NCBI GenBank assembly: GCA_949752735.1
Contig: OX457042.1
Location: 36,099,627-36,163,626 of the forward strand
Reading direction: 5' to 3'
Source of the DNA: Lumbricus terrestris
Lineage: Eukaryota > Annelida > Clitellata > Crassiclitellata > Lumbricidae
Length of the DNA stretch: 64,000 bases
Part shown: positions 20,438 to 31,600 of the stretch, piece by piece
Numbering within the stretch: the stretch's first letter is position 1
Layout of the letters: each line of letters starts with the position of its first letter
The notes under the pieces: model-generated
The model's database searches: none
What the model was told of the DNA's origin: nothing
What the model saw: the letters and a program-made list of their open reading frames with translations, nothing else
Position numbers and translations under genes: made by a program

Positions 20438-21716
20438 TAGCTGGGGTACCCGGCGTTGCCCGGGAAATTTAGGATACGACTCGGTCCCGGCCACAACCTC
20501 ACCACACCCCACCCCATCCCACCCCCACCCCACAACACCCCACCATACTCCGACCTCCACCGGTACGCCACCCGTGAAGTTAGGGTTTTGGAAAAAATTC
20601 TTCCCCAACCGCCAACCCCAATCCCCCACACTCCTCCTCCCCCTCCCCCACCCCACTCCCCCACGCCCCACCCCACCCACCCTCCATTCCCACCACACGC
20701 CCACCCTCACTCTTTCCAGACCCACCCCCTTCCCACCACCCGACCCCACCCCCACACTCCCACCCAACCCTCCATCCCCGCCCCACCCATCGCCTCACCC
20801 CACCCGCCACCCCCGACCCTGCCACACCACACTACACTCCGCCCTCCACAGGTGCCCACCCGTGAAATTTGTGTATTCGGAAAAATTCCCCCCACCACCC
20901 TCCACCCCACCCCACCCACCACACCACACTCCGACCTCGACCGGTACGCCACCCGTGAAATTTCGGTTTTCGGAAAAAATCTCCACCGCCCCCCACCCCA
21001 CCCATGCCCTACCCGGCCCCTGGAGGCCGAGGTGTGGGCTGAGTAGAGGTGAAGTGGCCTGCGTAAAAATCTGTCTAGCAGTGAAACTATGGCAAGGGAA
21101 TGAAAATTTAGAGCGAAAATTAGTCTTTTCGCAACCCCCACCGTGGTGGTAGAGATTCGCCAACCACTCCACCGGGTGGCTCTGATGGCCCTCTGTCTAG
21201 GTACAAAGTTTCCAAAAAATTGTCGAAAAAAAGTGAAATTTTTAAAGAAAAATTCGCCCCCACGCCCCTCCACCCCACCCATGCCCTACCCGGCCCCTGG
21301 AGGCCGAGGTGTGGGCTGAGTAGAGGCGAAGTGGCCCGCGTAAAAATCTGTCTAGCTGCGAAACAATGGCAAAGGAATGGAAATTTAGAGCAAAAATTAG
21401 GCTTTTCACAACCCCCACCGTGACCCCCATGGTGGTAGAGATTCGCCAACCACTTCCCCGGGTGGCTCTGATGGCCCTCTGTCTAGGTACAAAGTTTCAA
21501 AAAAATTGTCGAAAAAAAGTGAATTTTTGGGGGGTTTCGCTCCCCACCCTGGCCCCCATGGTGGTAGAGAATCGCCAACCCCTCGTTGGGGTGTCTCCTG
21601 CCGAGACCTACACAGTAGTGAAGGTTTGGAGTGAAAAGCTCAAAAACTGTGGAAATGCATCCCGGTCAAACAGACAGACAGACACACAGACAGAATCTTC
21701 TCTTTATTTATATAGA
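20437..21716 (-). mobile_element. non-autonomous Helitron-like element A
   Basis: Read on the minus strand: 5' end A|TCTATATAAATAAAG; 3' end with hairpin CCCGG-GCAACG-CCGGG followed by TACCCCAG and CTAG|T. A TC start, an internal 3' hairpin about 10 nt before CTRR, insertion between A and T, and no target duplication or inverted repeats are Helitron hallmarks. No Rep/helicase is present. Internally a segment of about 270 bp with CCTGGAGGCCGAGGTGTGGG is duplicated (about 20993-21240 and 21270-21525), and CCGACCTCCACCGGTACGCC occurs in variants three times. C-rich frames on both strands are spurious. Confidence 0.75.
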
Positions 21717-21754
21717 TATCTGTGTATGCATGTATAAATGCATGTAGCTGCCAC

Positions 21755-21756
<2 letters not shown>

Positions 21757-21810
<54 letters not shown>
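21757..21810. repeat. (CA)n microsatellite
   Basis: Pure CA dinucleotides. Confidence 0.95.
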
Positions 21811-21811
<1 letters not shown>

Positions 21812-21900
21812 AGCTAATGCACTTCCAAATATCATAATGGAGTACTTGTCAATCTGTGTATACAGCCATGCATGCATTTATGCTCATAAACTCACATATA

Positions 21901-22882
21901 CAGGGTGGGCCAGCATAAATGTCCCGACTTTGCAGGCGTATAACTTCGCCAATTTTTAACATTTATTTATACTTTATGCATCAAATTAAAGGTATTCCAC
22001 TCTAGTATTAACTATAAAAAGTCGAACTGATACTAGTCTCAGTTTTAATAATATACTTGGATCAGCGCTAGCTACCGTTTTTTGTCATTACTGACGCATT
22101 ATGACGCCGTTTCCCGGGAAAATTCTATCGTTTTTTGCTAAAACGCGCGTAGACACGATCATTTTGAGTGTTTGTAGGGTCCCTACCATGAATATATTCT
22201 AATCGCAAAACCGCGTCCTTTCAATTTTGCCAACAGCCGTGCACTGCCATGCGCTGCTTCAGACGCTTGCACGCTGCCAGTCGTTTCTTTGCGTAAGAGC
22301 TGGAGAGTTCGTGGGACTTCTCGTCGACAAATTACTTTAACTTTAGGTCTATAATCTTTTCCAATACGCTATTCAGTGCTTCCAAGACGGCCTGTTTTGC
22401 GCTGAATTTGCATGCAGGGCCTGCCCTGGTCATTGTCTTGACTGCAAATGTACGCGGACACACGAGCAATGTTAGCGGATGTGAGCGCCGTGCGCTCCGA
22501 TTCCCATGGTTTGCAAGTAGAAAGTCCTGTTTTATTAATTTTCCGTAGCAGATAATACAAGGTATTGTTTATTCCATCCTCTGTTAGAATATTCGTTAAT
22601 CATTTCAAACGAATTAAATCCCTTATCAGTTCGTAAAATTAAGATCGAAACGCGATCATCGTCTGTCAACGGCGCCAGGTTGCGTCACAAATGACAGCAA
22701 AATATGGTAGCTAGCGCTGTTCCGGGCATATAATTAAAACCGAGACTAGTATCAGTTCGACCTTTTTAGAGATAATACTAGAGTGAAATATCTTTAATTT
22801 GATGCATAAAGTATAAATAAATGTTAAAAATTGGCGAAGTTATACGCCTGCAAAGTCGGGACATTTATGCTGGCCCACCCTG
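21901..22882. mobile_element. degenerate mariner/Tc1-type element with about 200-bp TIRs
   Basis: A 982-bp element with TA on both sides (21899-21900, 22883-22884). Left end CAGGGTGGGCCAGCATAAAT, right end its inverse. Similarity continues inward for about 200 bp (both arms contain AGCGCTAGCTACC). The minus-strand interior carries decayed transposase pieces: an N-terminal helix-turn-helix-like region at 22560-22369 and a NDRVYARF motif near 22150, a string typical of mariner-family transposases. Too short for an intact transposase plus both arms, so non-autonomous. Confidence 0.75.
22369..22560 (-). pseudogene. mariner-type transposase N-terminal fragment (decayed)
   Basis: The peptide KINKTGLSTCKPWESERTAL followed by TSANIARVSAYI matches the pattern of the mariner/Tc1 second DNA-binding helix region (TG....KPRSGRPR....ENIARV). 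It is followed by a degenerate QTG.S..TVHRI-like stretch. Stops and frameshifts follow. Lies inside the inverted-repeat element at 21901-22882. Confidence 0.55.
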
Positions 22883-22919
22883 TATATATACACAGACATA
22901 CATAATTGCACATACAAAC

Positions 22920-22943
22920 ACACACACACACACACACACACAC
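22920..22943. repeat. (CA)n microsatellite
   Basis: Short ACAC tract. Confidence 0.9.
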
Positions 22944-23064
22944 TACATACTCGTAAAGAACAGCTTATCAGTTCGTGGGCCAAAGTTCGGAAGTAGCCTT
23001 TGCCATCTGGACCATTTATAAGAAATTATTACCAGGCACCCATTGATTCCAACCATGCTAACCT

Positions 23065-23145
23065 TATATACATATATATATATATATATATATAAAACAT
23101 GTATACAGATATAATTATATATATATATATATGTATATATATGCA
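23065..23145. repeat. (TA)n-rich tract
   Basis: Imperfect TA dinucleotides. Confidence 0.9.
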
Positions 23146-23185
23146 TAGATAATTTTATAAGCAATTATGCATGCATACCTAGAGC

Positions 23186-23272
23186 AAAGTGCTGTAATAC
23201 GCCAAGCAAATTTTTTTCGAGGGCAATGGCCTCTGTTGTCATAGGCTCTCGTCAAATCTGGATCCACCACCA
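23186..23272. repeat. dispersed repeat, copy 2
   Basis: TCGAGGGCAATGGCCTCTGT, TGTTGTCATAGGCTCTCGTC and AAATCTGGATCCA: a same-orientation copy of the repeat at 7235-7318. Confidence 0.6.
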
Positions 23273-23954
23273 TACACAAGTGTATAATGCACATAACTAT
23301 TATTATCATCAATATTATTATTATTACTACACTATTAAATGTGTTATGCATGCAAGGTCATTGACCTGCAGTCTCAAAATGTGAATCTGAGGCGCGGATA
23401 GTCAGTCACCAGAGGAAGATGCAGTTAGAGATCCACGTGCTTGAAAGCCACCGAGAAATGTTCAACGAGTTTTGAGTTGCCTTCTGAAGGAAGGAGAATT
23501 ATATATATATATATAAATATATATATATATGATGTATATAATATTTATTTATATATAATACAATTTTTTTATGTAAATGAATGTACAGTGGTGCAGTGTG
23601 CACCCATGTAGCCAAGTACACATTTATATAGTGCTTCTTTACCTTACAAAGACACGATTACATCACCAAAATATAGCACAGTCAAGAAACAGATTAACAA
23701 TAGGTTAACATGTTACATGTACAATTGTACATAGTCCAGTTGACTTAACTAAATGGAATCAGTAATTCATTAAGCTCAAATGAAAAATTATATTGGCGGT
23801 GTTTCCCACTTGACAGCATGGCTCATAAATTGTTACTTTCCCAAGCAATCCACTCCACAGTCTCCACCCCCCAAGAGTGCTGTAAGATTACACTGTATTG
23901 TACTGTACGACCATACTTGGGAACGCATAATGTATTGCAAGATTGTACTTCTTG

Positions 23955-24119
23955 CAGTGGCGTAGGCAAGGGGGGGTTTCGGAGGTCAAACTTCCCCCCA
24001 TTGGCTCCGGGAAAAAATTTTTAAGGTTATTTTTCCACTTAAGTAAGAAAAAATAGCAAAAAACAGGGTTTCCGGCCATAAACCCCCAACCCCATCAAAA
24101 ATTCCTGGCTACGTCACTG
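23955..24119. mobile_element. hAT-type MITE with 8-bp TSD
   Basis: A 165-bp element. Termini CAGTGGCGTAGGCAAGG and (inverse of right end) CAGTGACGTAGCCAGG. Exact 8-bp duplications ACTTCTTG at 23947-23954 and 24120-24127. The CAGTGGCGTAG terminus is common among hAT MITEs. Confidence 0.85.
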
Positions 24120-25075
24120 ACTTCTTGTGTACTGTAACAATGTATTCAACTGTGCAACGAGCAATATAGCACTTGTATAGGCATTTGAAATCGGATCGAA
24201 CAAAGCATCATAACATACCGTATACCGGTAAATTAAGAGAGAGCATGAAATCACTAAGAGTGTAATTCAGAAGTAATGTAACACTGAAGCCGTTACATTA
24301 TTACAATAGTTTGCACGACGCAAAGGAGAAGCAAAGGAGTATACCGGTAGTATGTAAGTTACTAAAACACATAATCAGATGTGTAACTAAGTAGTAACGT
24401 AACAGTGTAAACTAGTAACTTTACACAGGCAAAATGATGCAACAGCAATGCATCAGTTGACAAAGTGAACTGAAAGATCAAAGGTCAATGATAATGAAGA
24501 GCACAAAAGAGAGAATGATAATAATGAACAGTCAGCATCAGATGCATTTCAGCAACAATGTAAACTCCAGTCTATCAATAGTGTCTTGAAACGTTGTGTG
24601 TTTGGCCCTGAAGAATGAGAGAGACCACAGCATAGCAGAACCGCCCACTGTGTTAATAAAGCAACAGTAGTCCTTTAACTTCAGAACCACAGCTGTAGAG
24701 AGAGATAAGCCCCAGAGATAGCAGCACAACCCTACAGAAAGATAAGTCACATAAGTATACAGGGACAGAGAGAAAGAGAGACAGAGACAGAGAGAGACAG
24801 AGACAGAGAGACATAGACAGAGATAAGATATCAGCCATCTGTCGGGTGACACTGTCACCTAACACCCAGCACAGGACTTGAGAATGTTAACAGCCAGTTA
24901 TCTTAAACAAACAACGACATCACAAAGAATTTGACAAATTAAACAGTGCATGCACACATGTATAAGTTAACATAATAATACAAATGTCTGGCTTTTACAG
25001 TATCACCGGTGTTACGATAAATATAATAGGAAAATTAATTGTAACAGTCCTTAGGCCAAGCATTCATCGCTTATA

Positions 25076-26086
25076 TAGGGTGTCTCGATAGGTCGTGAAC
25101 GATTTTGAATGCAGATAAATATATGTTATACACAATATAATGTGAAAAGCTGTATACTGGCGGATAGGTTGTTCAAATGAGAATGTTACGCAAAAAAGTT
25201 TAGATCACTAGCTCACTTATTCAAATTTTAGCGCCAATATCCGTGACGTCATCAAATTCGTGCCAAGTAAACGTCCAGTTATATAGGCCGAAAGCAGTAT
25301 TGTACGATCATCATTGTTAATCCACACATAATTAATTAATTAATGCAAATTATCATTTAGTATTTAATAATGTTTCCTTTACTCTTTATTACAGCCTCAA
25401 GTCGATTAGGCATCAAGCCAATTAGAATTGTCAGAGACTCAGAGTTTTCAGAGGTATCGATGTCCATGACTTACGAAGCCGACGTTTTAGGCCTAAGGTG
25501 TTCAATGTCTGTGGTTCAGGATCGGCATAAACAGTTTCCGCCCTAATACTCCAAACATTTTCTATTGGTGACAAATCCGGCGAATTAGGCGGCCAGTCCC
25601 CCGGTGAGATGTATCCATTGATATTTTTGCCTATGCCGATCCCGAACCCCAGACATTGAACACCTTAAAACGTCGGCTTCGTAAGGCATGGACATCGATA
25701 GGTCTACCTCTTACAACTCTGAAAAATCTAATTGGCTTGATGTCTAATCGACTTGAGGCTTTAATAAAGAGTAGGGGGCCTAAAGGAAACATTATTAAAT
25801 ACTAAATGATAATTTGTATTAATTTATTAATTATGTGCGGATTAACAATGATGATCGTACAATACTGCTTTCGGCCTATATAACTGGACGTTTACTTGGC
25901 ACGAATTTGATGACGTCACGGATATTGGCGCTAAAATTTGAATGAGTGAGCTAGTGATCTAATTTTTTTGGCGTAACATTCTCATTTGAACAACCTATCC
26001 GCCAGTATACAGCTTTTCACATTGTATTGTGTATAACATATATTTATCTGCATTCAAAATCGTTCACGACCTATCGAGACACCCTA
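25076..26086. mobile_element. Tc1-derived palindromic (hairpin) element
   Basis: Ends TAGGGTGTCTCGATAGGTCG and its inverse, with TA duplications at 25074-25075 and 26087-26088. The two arms, about 460 bp each, are near-perfect inverted copies with an 85-bp spacer. Each arm contains the 3' end of a Tc1-type transposase gene in opposite orientation (RRLRK motif in both), and the spacer holds the single catalytic-Glu region PDLSPIENVW on the minus strand. So the element looks like the 3' half of a Tc1 joined to an inverted copy of itself. Copy 2 of the duplication, at about 27310-27320, shows the site without it. Confidence 0.85.
25431..25640 (-). pseudogene. Tc1 (DD34E-type) transposase C-terminal fragment
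   Basis: Minus-strand frame: DWPPNSPDLSPIENVW gives the third catalytic residue (Glu) of the DDE triad in its usual context. YADPEPQTLNTL and a LRKSWTSI block follow, as in Tc1 transposases, and a TGA at 25433-25431. The two Asp residues and the DNA-binding domain are absent. A second, diverged inverted copy of the C-terminal part (VYADPEPQT equivalent through RRLRKAWTSI and NRLEALIKS) runs on the plus strand at about 25633-25795. Confidence 0.75.
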
Positions 26087-26227
26087 TAGTTACAGAGACA
26101 GTAATAGAATATATTAATATCCTTTGGAGCAGATAAATTGGTTCCATGGTGCAATGAACTTGAATAGCGTTCAATCAGAAGCACTCCCAGTCCATTGTAA
26201 AGAAAAAGACTTGCTTGATTTAAGAAA

Positions 26228-26475
26228 CGAAAAGTTATATATACATATATATGTAATATATATACATATAGACTTTTATATATATATCTATATATAAATG
26301 TGCACGTATGTGCGTATAATGTGTATAATGCCCATATATACATATAAATTTTATATATATGCATTACACACACATATACATGTGTATATATATATACATA
26401 CATATATATATGACTAGACGTAAGTGAATAAAATATATAATTATATAAATTATATACATATATATATATATAAAA
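26228..26475. repeat. (TA)n-rich tract
   Basis: Long degenerate TATATA/CATATA region within duplication copy 1. Confidence 0.9.
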
Positions 26476-26541
26476 TGAATTAATTAATTAATATGGATAG
26501 CATGCAAGTGATTATTATGCAACCAGGTCAAGGTATGTAGT

Positions 26542-26741
26542 NNNNNNNNNNNNNNNNNNNNNNNNNNNNNNNNNNNNNNNNNNNNNNNNNNNNNNNNNNN
26601 NNNNNNNNNNNNNNNNNNNNNNNNNNNNNNNNNNNNNNNNNNNNNNNNNNNNNNNNNNNNNNNNNNNNNNNNNNNNNNNNNNNNNNNNNNNNNNNNNNNN
26701 NNNNNNNNNNNNNNNNNNNNNNNNNNNNNNNNNNNNNNNNN
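26542..26741. other. assembly gap, exactly 200 N
   Basis: An unresolved run of 200 N, a round number typical of a placeholder of unknown length. It separates the two copies of the segmental duplication. Open frames crossing it are meaningless. Confidence 0.99.
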
Positions 26742-26985
<244 letters not shown>

Positions 26986-27563
26986 ATAAGATACCAGCCA
27001 TCTGTCGGGTGACACTGTCAACTAAACACCCAGCACAGGACTTGAGAATGTTAACAGCCAGTTATCTTAAACAAACAACGACATCACAAAGAATTTGACA
27101 AATTAAACAGTGCAGCACACATGTATAAGTTAACATAATAATACACATGTATAAGTTAAATAATATACACATGTATAAGTTAACATAATAATACACATGT
27201 ATAAGTTAACATAATAATACAAATGTCTGGCTTTTACAGTAGGCCTATCACCGGTGCTATGATAAATATAGAACAATTATTTGTAACAGTCCATAGGCCA
27301 AACATTCATCCTACAAAGTTACAGAGACAGTAATAGAATATATTAATATCCTTTTGGAGCAGATAAATTGATTCCATGGCACAATGAACTTGAACAGCAT
27401 TCAATCAGAAGCACTCCCAGTCCATTGTAAAGAAAAAAACTTGCTTGATTTAAGAAACGAAAAGTTATATATATACATATATATATAATATATATATACA
27501 TATATATATAAATATATATATACATATATATATAATATATATATACATATATATATATATATA

Positions 27564-28002
27564 ATGTTGTCTCTGGTGGCGTTCAAACTACTGACCGACA
27601 AGCGACAAATGCCTCTACTACTGTGCACACCTTGTTCCCGACGATTGGCCGGACGCCGCATCATCTTCAATCAGCGAGGAGCTTCAGTTTCGTCAGCGTT
27701 TCGTGTTTGCGAGCCCTGTCACCTGTCGCTGCTCTACTCTACTGACGCAACCTGTACCAGAGACTCTGAACATTCACACCATCTGAAAGCTGTTGACGGG
27801 ATTCAGTTGGATGATTCTACGTGTCTGCGAGGGATCGCCACTGATGACTGTTTCCGGCTCACTGTAACTTATTTTGCTAATTGATGAAATTTTCTTGTTG
27901 TTATGACACTTAACATCATTTCGGCTAGTTAGCACAGAGAGCGCCTCTGAGTAGGTTTCTTGAAGAGGCGCTATATAAATACTTGAAATAAATAAATAAA
28001 TA
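27564..28002 (+). mobile_element. retroposon with L2-like tail
   Basis: An insertion of about 440 bp relative to copy 1. It ends TTGAAGAGGCGCTATATAAATACTTG with an (AAAT)n tail. An open frame runs from the 5' part for about 105 codons (PLLLCTPCSRRLAGRRIIFN), with no family I recognise. The body may be a 5'-truncated LINE or a chimeric retrocopy. The tail matches the SINEs here. Confidence 0.6.
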
Positions 28003-28159
28003 ATATATAGGCCTATATACATATATAATATTATATATGTGTGTGTTTCACGTATGTGCGTATATAGCGTATAATGCACATGTATACATATAAATTATAT
28101 ATATGCATTACACACACATAATAATATATGACTAGACATAAATGATTAAAACATATATA

Positions 28160-28770
28160 CACTGTGCCCCATAAAAAAACACACCAAAACACTTTGTCAT
28201 GAAACGCATGTAAGTCTAATGTTAAATAAGAAAAAGTAATGTTTCATTTAAGAAGATGTTCGAAGTGATGTCCCTTCGCTTGAACGCAGGCTCTCAGCCT
28301 TGGCCGCCACTGTTCAATAGCTTTGTCAATGACACTCTGCTACAACTGTGCCCACACAACGATGAGGCGCTCTTTCAACTCGTCGATGTCCCGTATTGCT
28401 GTCTGGTAGACGCGTTCCTGTATTAGACCCCAAATTCTGTAGTCAACGGGATTGAGGTCTGGTGAGTTTGCTGGCCAGAGTTCCGGTCCAATGAAGCTTG
28501 GTGTTTCACGTCGCAGCAACGCAATGGTGTCCTTTGCGCGATGTGCTGGGGCGCTGTCCTGCTGGAGAATGAATAAGTCGCTTGACATCCAAACACGCCT
28601 AGTCTGCGTCACTGCCTCTAACAGCAACCACTTCTGTGAGTAAGTAAAATGTTAAATATTTTGTGGCAAAATTATTTGAGAAACAACGTAGAAACTTTTA
28701 TTACAATTGGCTTAGTTTTATAGTAGATTTTTGAAAAGTTTTTTGGTGTGATTTTTTATGGGGCACAGTG
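28160..28770. mobile_element. non-autonomous mariner-type element
   Basis: A 611-bp element flanked by TA (28158-28159, 28771-28772). The terminal inverted repeats of about 36 bp start CACTGTGCCCCATAAAAAA on both sides with two mismatches. It contains only the C-terminal third of a transposase (28244-28627, minus strand), so it is an internal-deletion derivative. Confidence 0.9.
28244..28627 (-). pseudogene. mariner/Tc1-family transposase C-terminal fragment with an in-frame stop
   Basis: The minus strand encodes LQQDSAPAHRAKDTIALL (second catalytic Asp region), then LWPANSPDLNPVDYRIWG (third catalytic region, with Asp rather than Glu), then ERVYQTAIRDIDELKERL. After VVWAQL an in-frame TAG interrupts the frame. 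The frame then resumes (DKAIEQWRPRLRACVQAKG) to a TGA at 28246-28244. The N-terminal DNA-binding domain and first Asp are missing, so it cannot be an active enzyme. Confidence 0.85.
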
Positions 28771-28780
28771 TATATCTATA

Positions 28781-29432
28781 TCTATAAGAAAGGACTTGGC
28801 GTGGGTATGTGGGTATGTATGTGACTTTGTCCAGAATGCACGCTCACAGTTTTTGAGCTTTTCACTCCAAACCTTCACTACTGTGTAGGTCTCGGCACGA
28901 GACGCAAAGGCGAGGGGTTGGTGATTCTCTACCACCATGGGGGACAGAGTGGGGGCGAAACCCCCAATTTTTTTTCAAAAAACCGCAGATATTGATTTGA
29001 ATTTTTTTCCTAGATAGAGGTCCATCAGAACCCCCCGGATCAGTGGTTGGCAAATCTCTACCACCAGGGGGGCCAGGGTGCAGGGGGTCGAAAACACTAA
29101 TTTTCGCTATAAATTTTCAATCGCTTGCAACGTATAAAAGCAGTAATCTTAACCGTTTTAAAGGTGTCTGACGTTAGCTCTTTTGCAAATACGGATTTCA
29201 CGGGTCGCTTACCGGAAGAGGCGGGGATGAGAGAGGGTGGGATGGTATGGGGGGTGGAGGGGTGGGGATGGAGTTTGGGTTGGCGGGGTGGGCTTCGGGG
29301 ATGTGGAAATTTTCGTCAAACCCAAATTTATCCGGTCGCGTACCGGTAGGGGTCGGAGTGTGGTAGGGTGGGGTTGTGGCCGTAGCGGATGGAATCCTAA
29401 ATTTCCCGGGCAACGCCGGGTACCCCAGCTAG
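28781..29432 (+). mobile_element. non-autonomous Helitron-like element B
   Basis: 5' end A|TCTATAAGAAAGGAC; 3' end hairpin CCCGG-GCAACG-CCGGG, TACCCCAG, CTAG|T at 29429-29432. Same family as element A (shared CACTCCAAACCTTCACTACT and 3' terminus) but in the opposite orientation and shorter. It begins 10 bp after the mariner element ends, so the two insertions are almost adjoining. Confidence 0.75.
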
Positions 29433-29505
29433 TATAAAATAAATGAATGAATGAATTTTGGCAGCATGCAAATGATTATTATGCAAGCAGGCCAAGGTAT
29501 GTAGT

Positions 29506-29990
29506 ACTAATAAAATTTACCCATCAATGAGGTCGTACACACACGTGTTGCACTGACTGCAGCATCATTGCAGCAGCTGAACCACGTGTCTGAAAGGTCA
29601 ATCAGCGAATAAACATTGCATAGGTCACACAAGTTCACAGGTCATAGGCATCCGGATCATAATATGACACCCAATTAGTTCATCAGCAGTCAGTATATTA
29701 CTAACAGCGTTTCAATTATTGCTCATAATGCATTCGTAACGGATCTCTCTCTGATCACCATGACCTATTTCTGTCATTCATATGAAATCTAAATCAACCC
29801 AATTCAGCCAAACAATTATTATTATATTATTGGCCAAATGTATAATTATTCAATTGAAATAATAATTGGTCGTAAATGAATGTAAAATTGACTTGCACCA
29901 GCAATTCTTTAAATAAATAATTAGTTAATTGATTAATTAATTAATTAAATTTAATATGAATTTAATAGGTATCTCCTCCATCATCATTGA
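29506..29990. other. no feature seen
   Basis: AT-rich, probably intronic. A few TTAATTAATTAA runs near 29928-29946. No gene supported. Confidence 0.5.
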
Positions 29991-30204
29991 TACATGACAA
30001 AGTGTTGTTAAACAACAACAAGCAGTCTCTTGCATCTCATCTTCCCATTGACATCATTTGTATGTGTATATACATAGGTCTACATACATATGTATATATA
30101 TATAAATATACATACAAAGGTATGTGTATATATATATATATACATACAAACATATGTATATACGTTTGTATGTATATATATATGTTTATATATTAAATGT
30201 AACT

Positions 30205-30400
30205 TGTTATATCACCTCTTCAATATTTCTACTCAGAGGCGCTTCTGACGACAGCACAGACATTGAATCAAAGCTTGACACCAAAGCACATGAGCAATTA
30301 TGAGCAAAGAACTTGCTGAGGGTCCTTTATGGCGAATCGAGGTGGATTCAAACCCAAAACCTTGACACCAAGGCACTGAACACACTCCTACACCTCTCCC
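30205..30400 (-). mobile_element. tRNA-headed SINE, diverged
   Basis: Same order as the copy at 49915: TCAATATTTCTACTCAGAGG, GAGCAATTATGAGCAAAG, then box-B-like GATTCAAACCC on the plus strand (the minus strand reads GGGTTTGAATC). Box A is degraded. Confidence 0.5.
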
Positions 30401-31374
30401 CGTTTGCTCATTGTACTCATTAAGGTTTTATGCCTGAGCTGGCTGGGAGAGCACAGGTGGAGGAGAAATCCTAAAAGTTTCTCTTGGACTTGAATTTGTA
30501 ACCCCTCGACTAGCATGGGATCGTAAAATTTCTCTAAAACGTTTTCTTGATGCAGTAGAGCACCCTGCAGCTGTTATGTAGCTCATGCCTTTGTTAATTA
30601 GCATCCCTAGACTTCTGCTTCAGCAGCAACTGCTACTTACCTCCATAGCATTATGATCGCTTCCTGAAACTCGCTCCCATTCTTCATGCCTGCATCACAA
30701 AACCAATTCATCATCGCCTTCGTCATTTAAGAGGTCACCTTCTTCCAGAGGAGGCTGGCAGCTGCCACTTCCATACCATGTTCTTGCAGACTGCACCTAG
30801 ATCAAGCAACCCATTCGGCTTACCTTCAGTCTAACCTCCCCTTACCCCACTCAACTTTGTAGCATTTACTTGGAACATGATCTGTCCAACCTTTTTACAC
30901 CATGAGCCACGGAAGAAATTATCCTTGAAGCAAAGAGCCAAAGAAGGAAACTCAAAAGAACGACTAAAGTCTATTGAAAATTATTGACCGTATTACAATA
31001 ATAAAAAATCTGAAATGCTACAAAATGATAAGAAGTGTCTTAGTAAGTAACTATCTCAGATGCCAGAGGCACATACGAACAACTCCAGAGACAGACAGAC
31101 TATACTAGCAGACAGATAGACATTGGCAGAATAATAGTAAGACAGACAAAGACAGAGTCACAAAGACAGACAGACATACAGAGACAAACCATGCAATATT
31201 TAAGAGAATCCATTAAATCTTTCATAAGGTACCTCTCCAGACAGACACATTTCAGCTTGATCACATCCTCACACCCTCTCCATACCTCAAGTTCTCTCCA
31301 CTTCAGGCTCTTCCCCCAGTGGGGTTGACGAAGGAGTAGGTTCTTAATGGAGCTCCACATCCCTTTGTCTCCGT

Positions 31375-31549
31375 CTCCGTCTGTCTGTCTGTCTGTCTCT
31401 CTGCTTATCTGTCTGAGTATATTTTCGGTTAATATCAGATTTAATAGTCAAACTGCAGTGCTGTCCAACCTTAAATCCATTAAAGACTGTGTGTCTGTCC
31501 ATTCGTGTGTGCGTGTGTCTCTCTCTGTGTGACTGAGCGTTTGTTCATA

Positions 31550-31600
<51 letters not shown>
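31375..31600. repeat. (TCTG)n / (TC)n microsatellites
   Basis: Two CTGT tetranucleotide tracts and a TC dinucleotide tract (31572-31600). Similar TCTG runs occur at 32035-32070. Confidence 0.9.

Larger units (their letters stand above)
24769..26541. repeat. segmental duplication copy 1 (left of gap)
   Basis: From a GA/GACA tract through CAGCCATCTGTCGGGTGACA, AGAATGTTAACAGCCAGTTA, the TA-rich tract and ATTATTATGCAACC to AAGGTATGTAGT at 26541, where the N-run begins. The same ordered blocks recur in 26742-29505 with small differences. This copy carries the Tc1 hairpin element (25076-26086), which copy 2 lacks. Confidence 0.85.

Noticed and set aside
20357..21449. Long proline- or glycine-rich frames on both strands
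   Set aside because: They fall in the C-rich interior of a Helitron-like element, overlap each other in several phases and show no domain.
30641..30689. 49-nt minus-strand exon between GATGCAG and GGAG|GTAAGT
   Set aside because: Splice sites look good but the piece is short, out of phase with the other exons and without a recognisable peptide.
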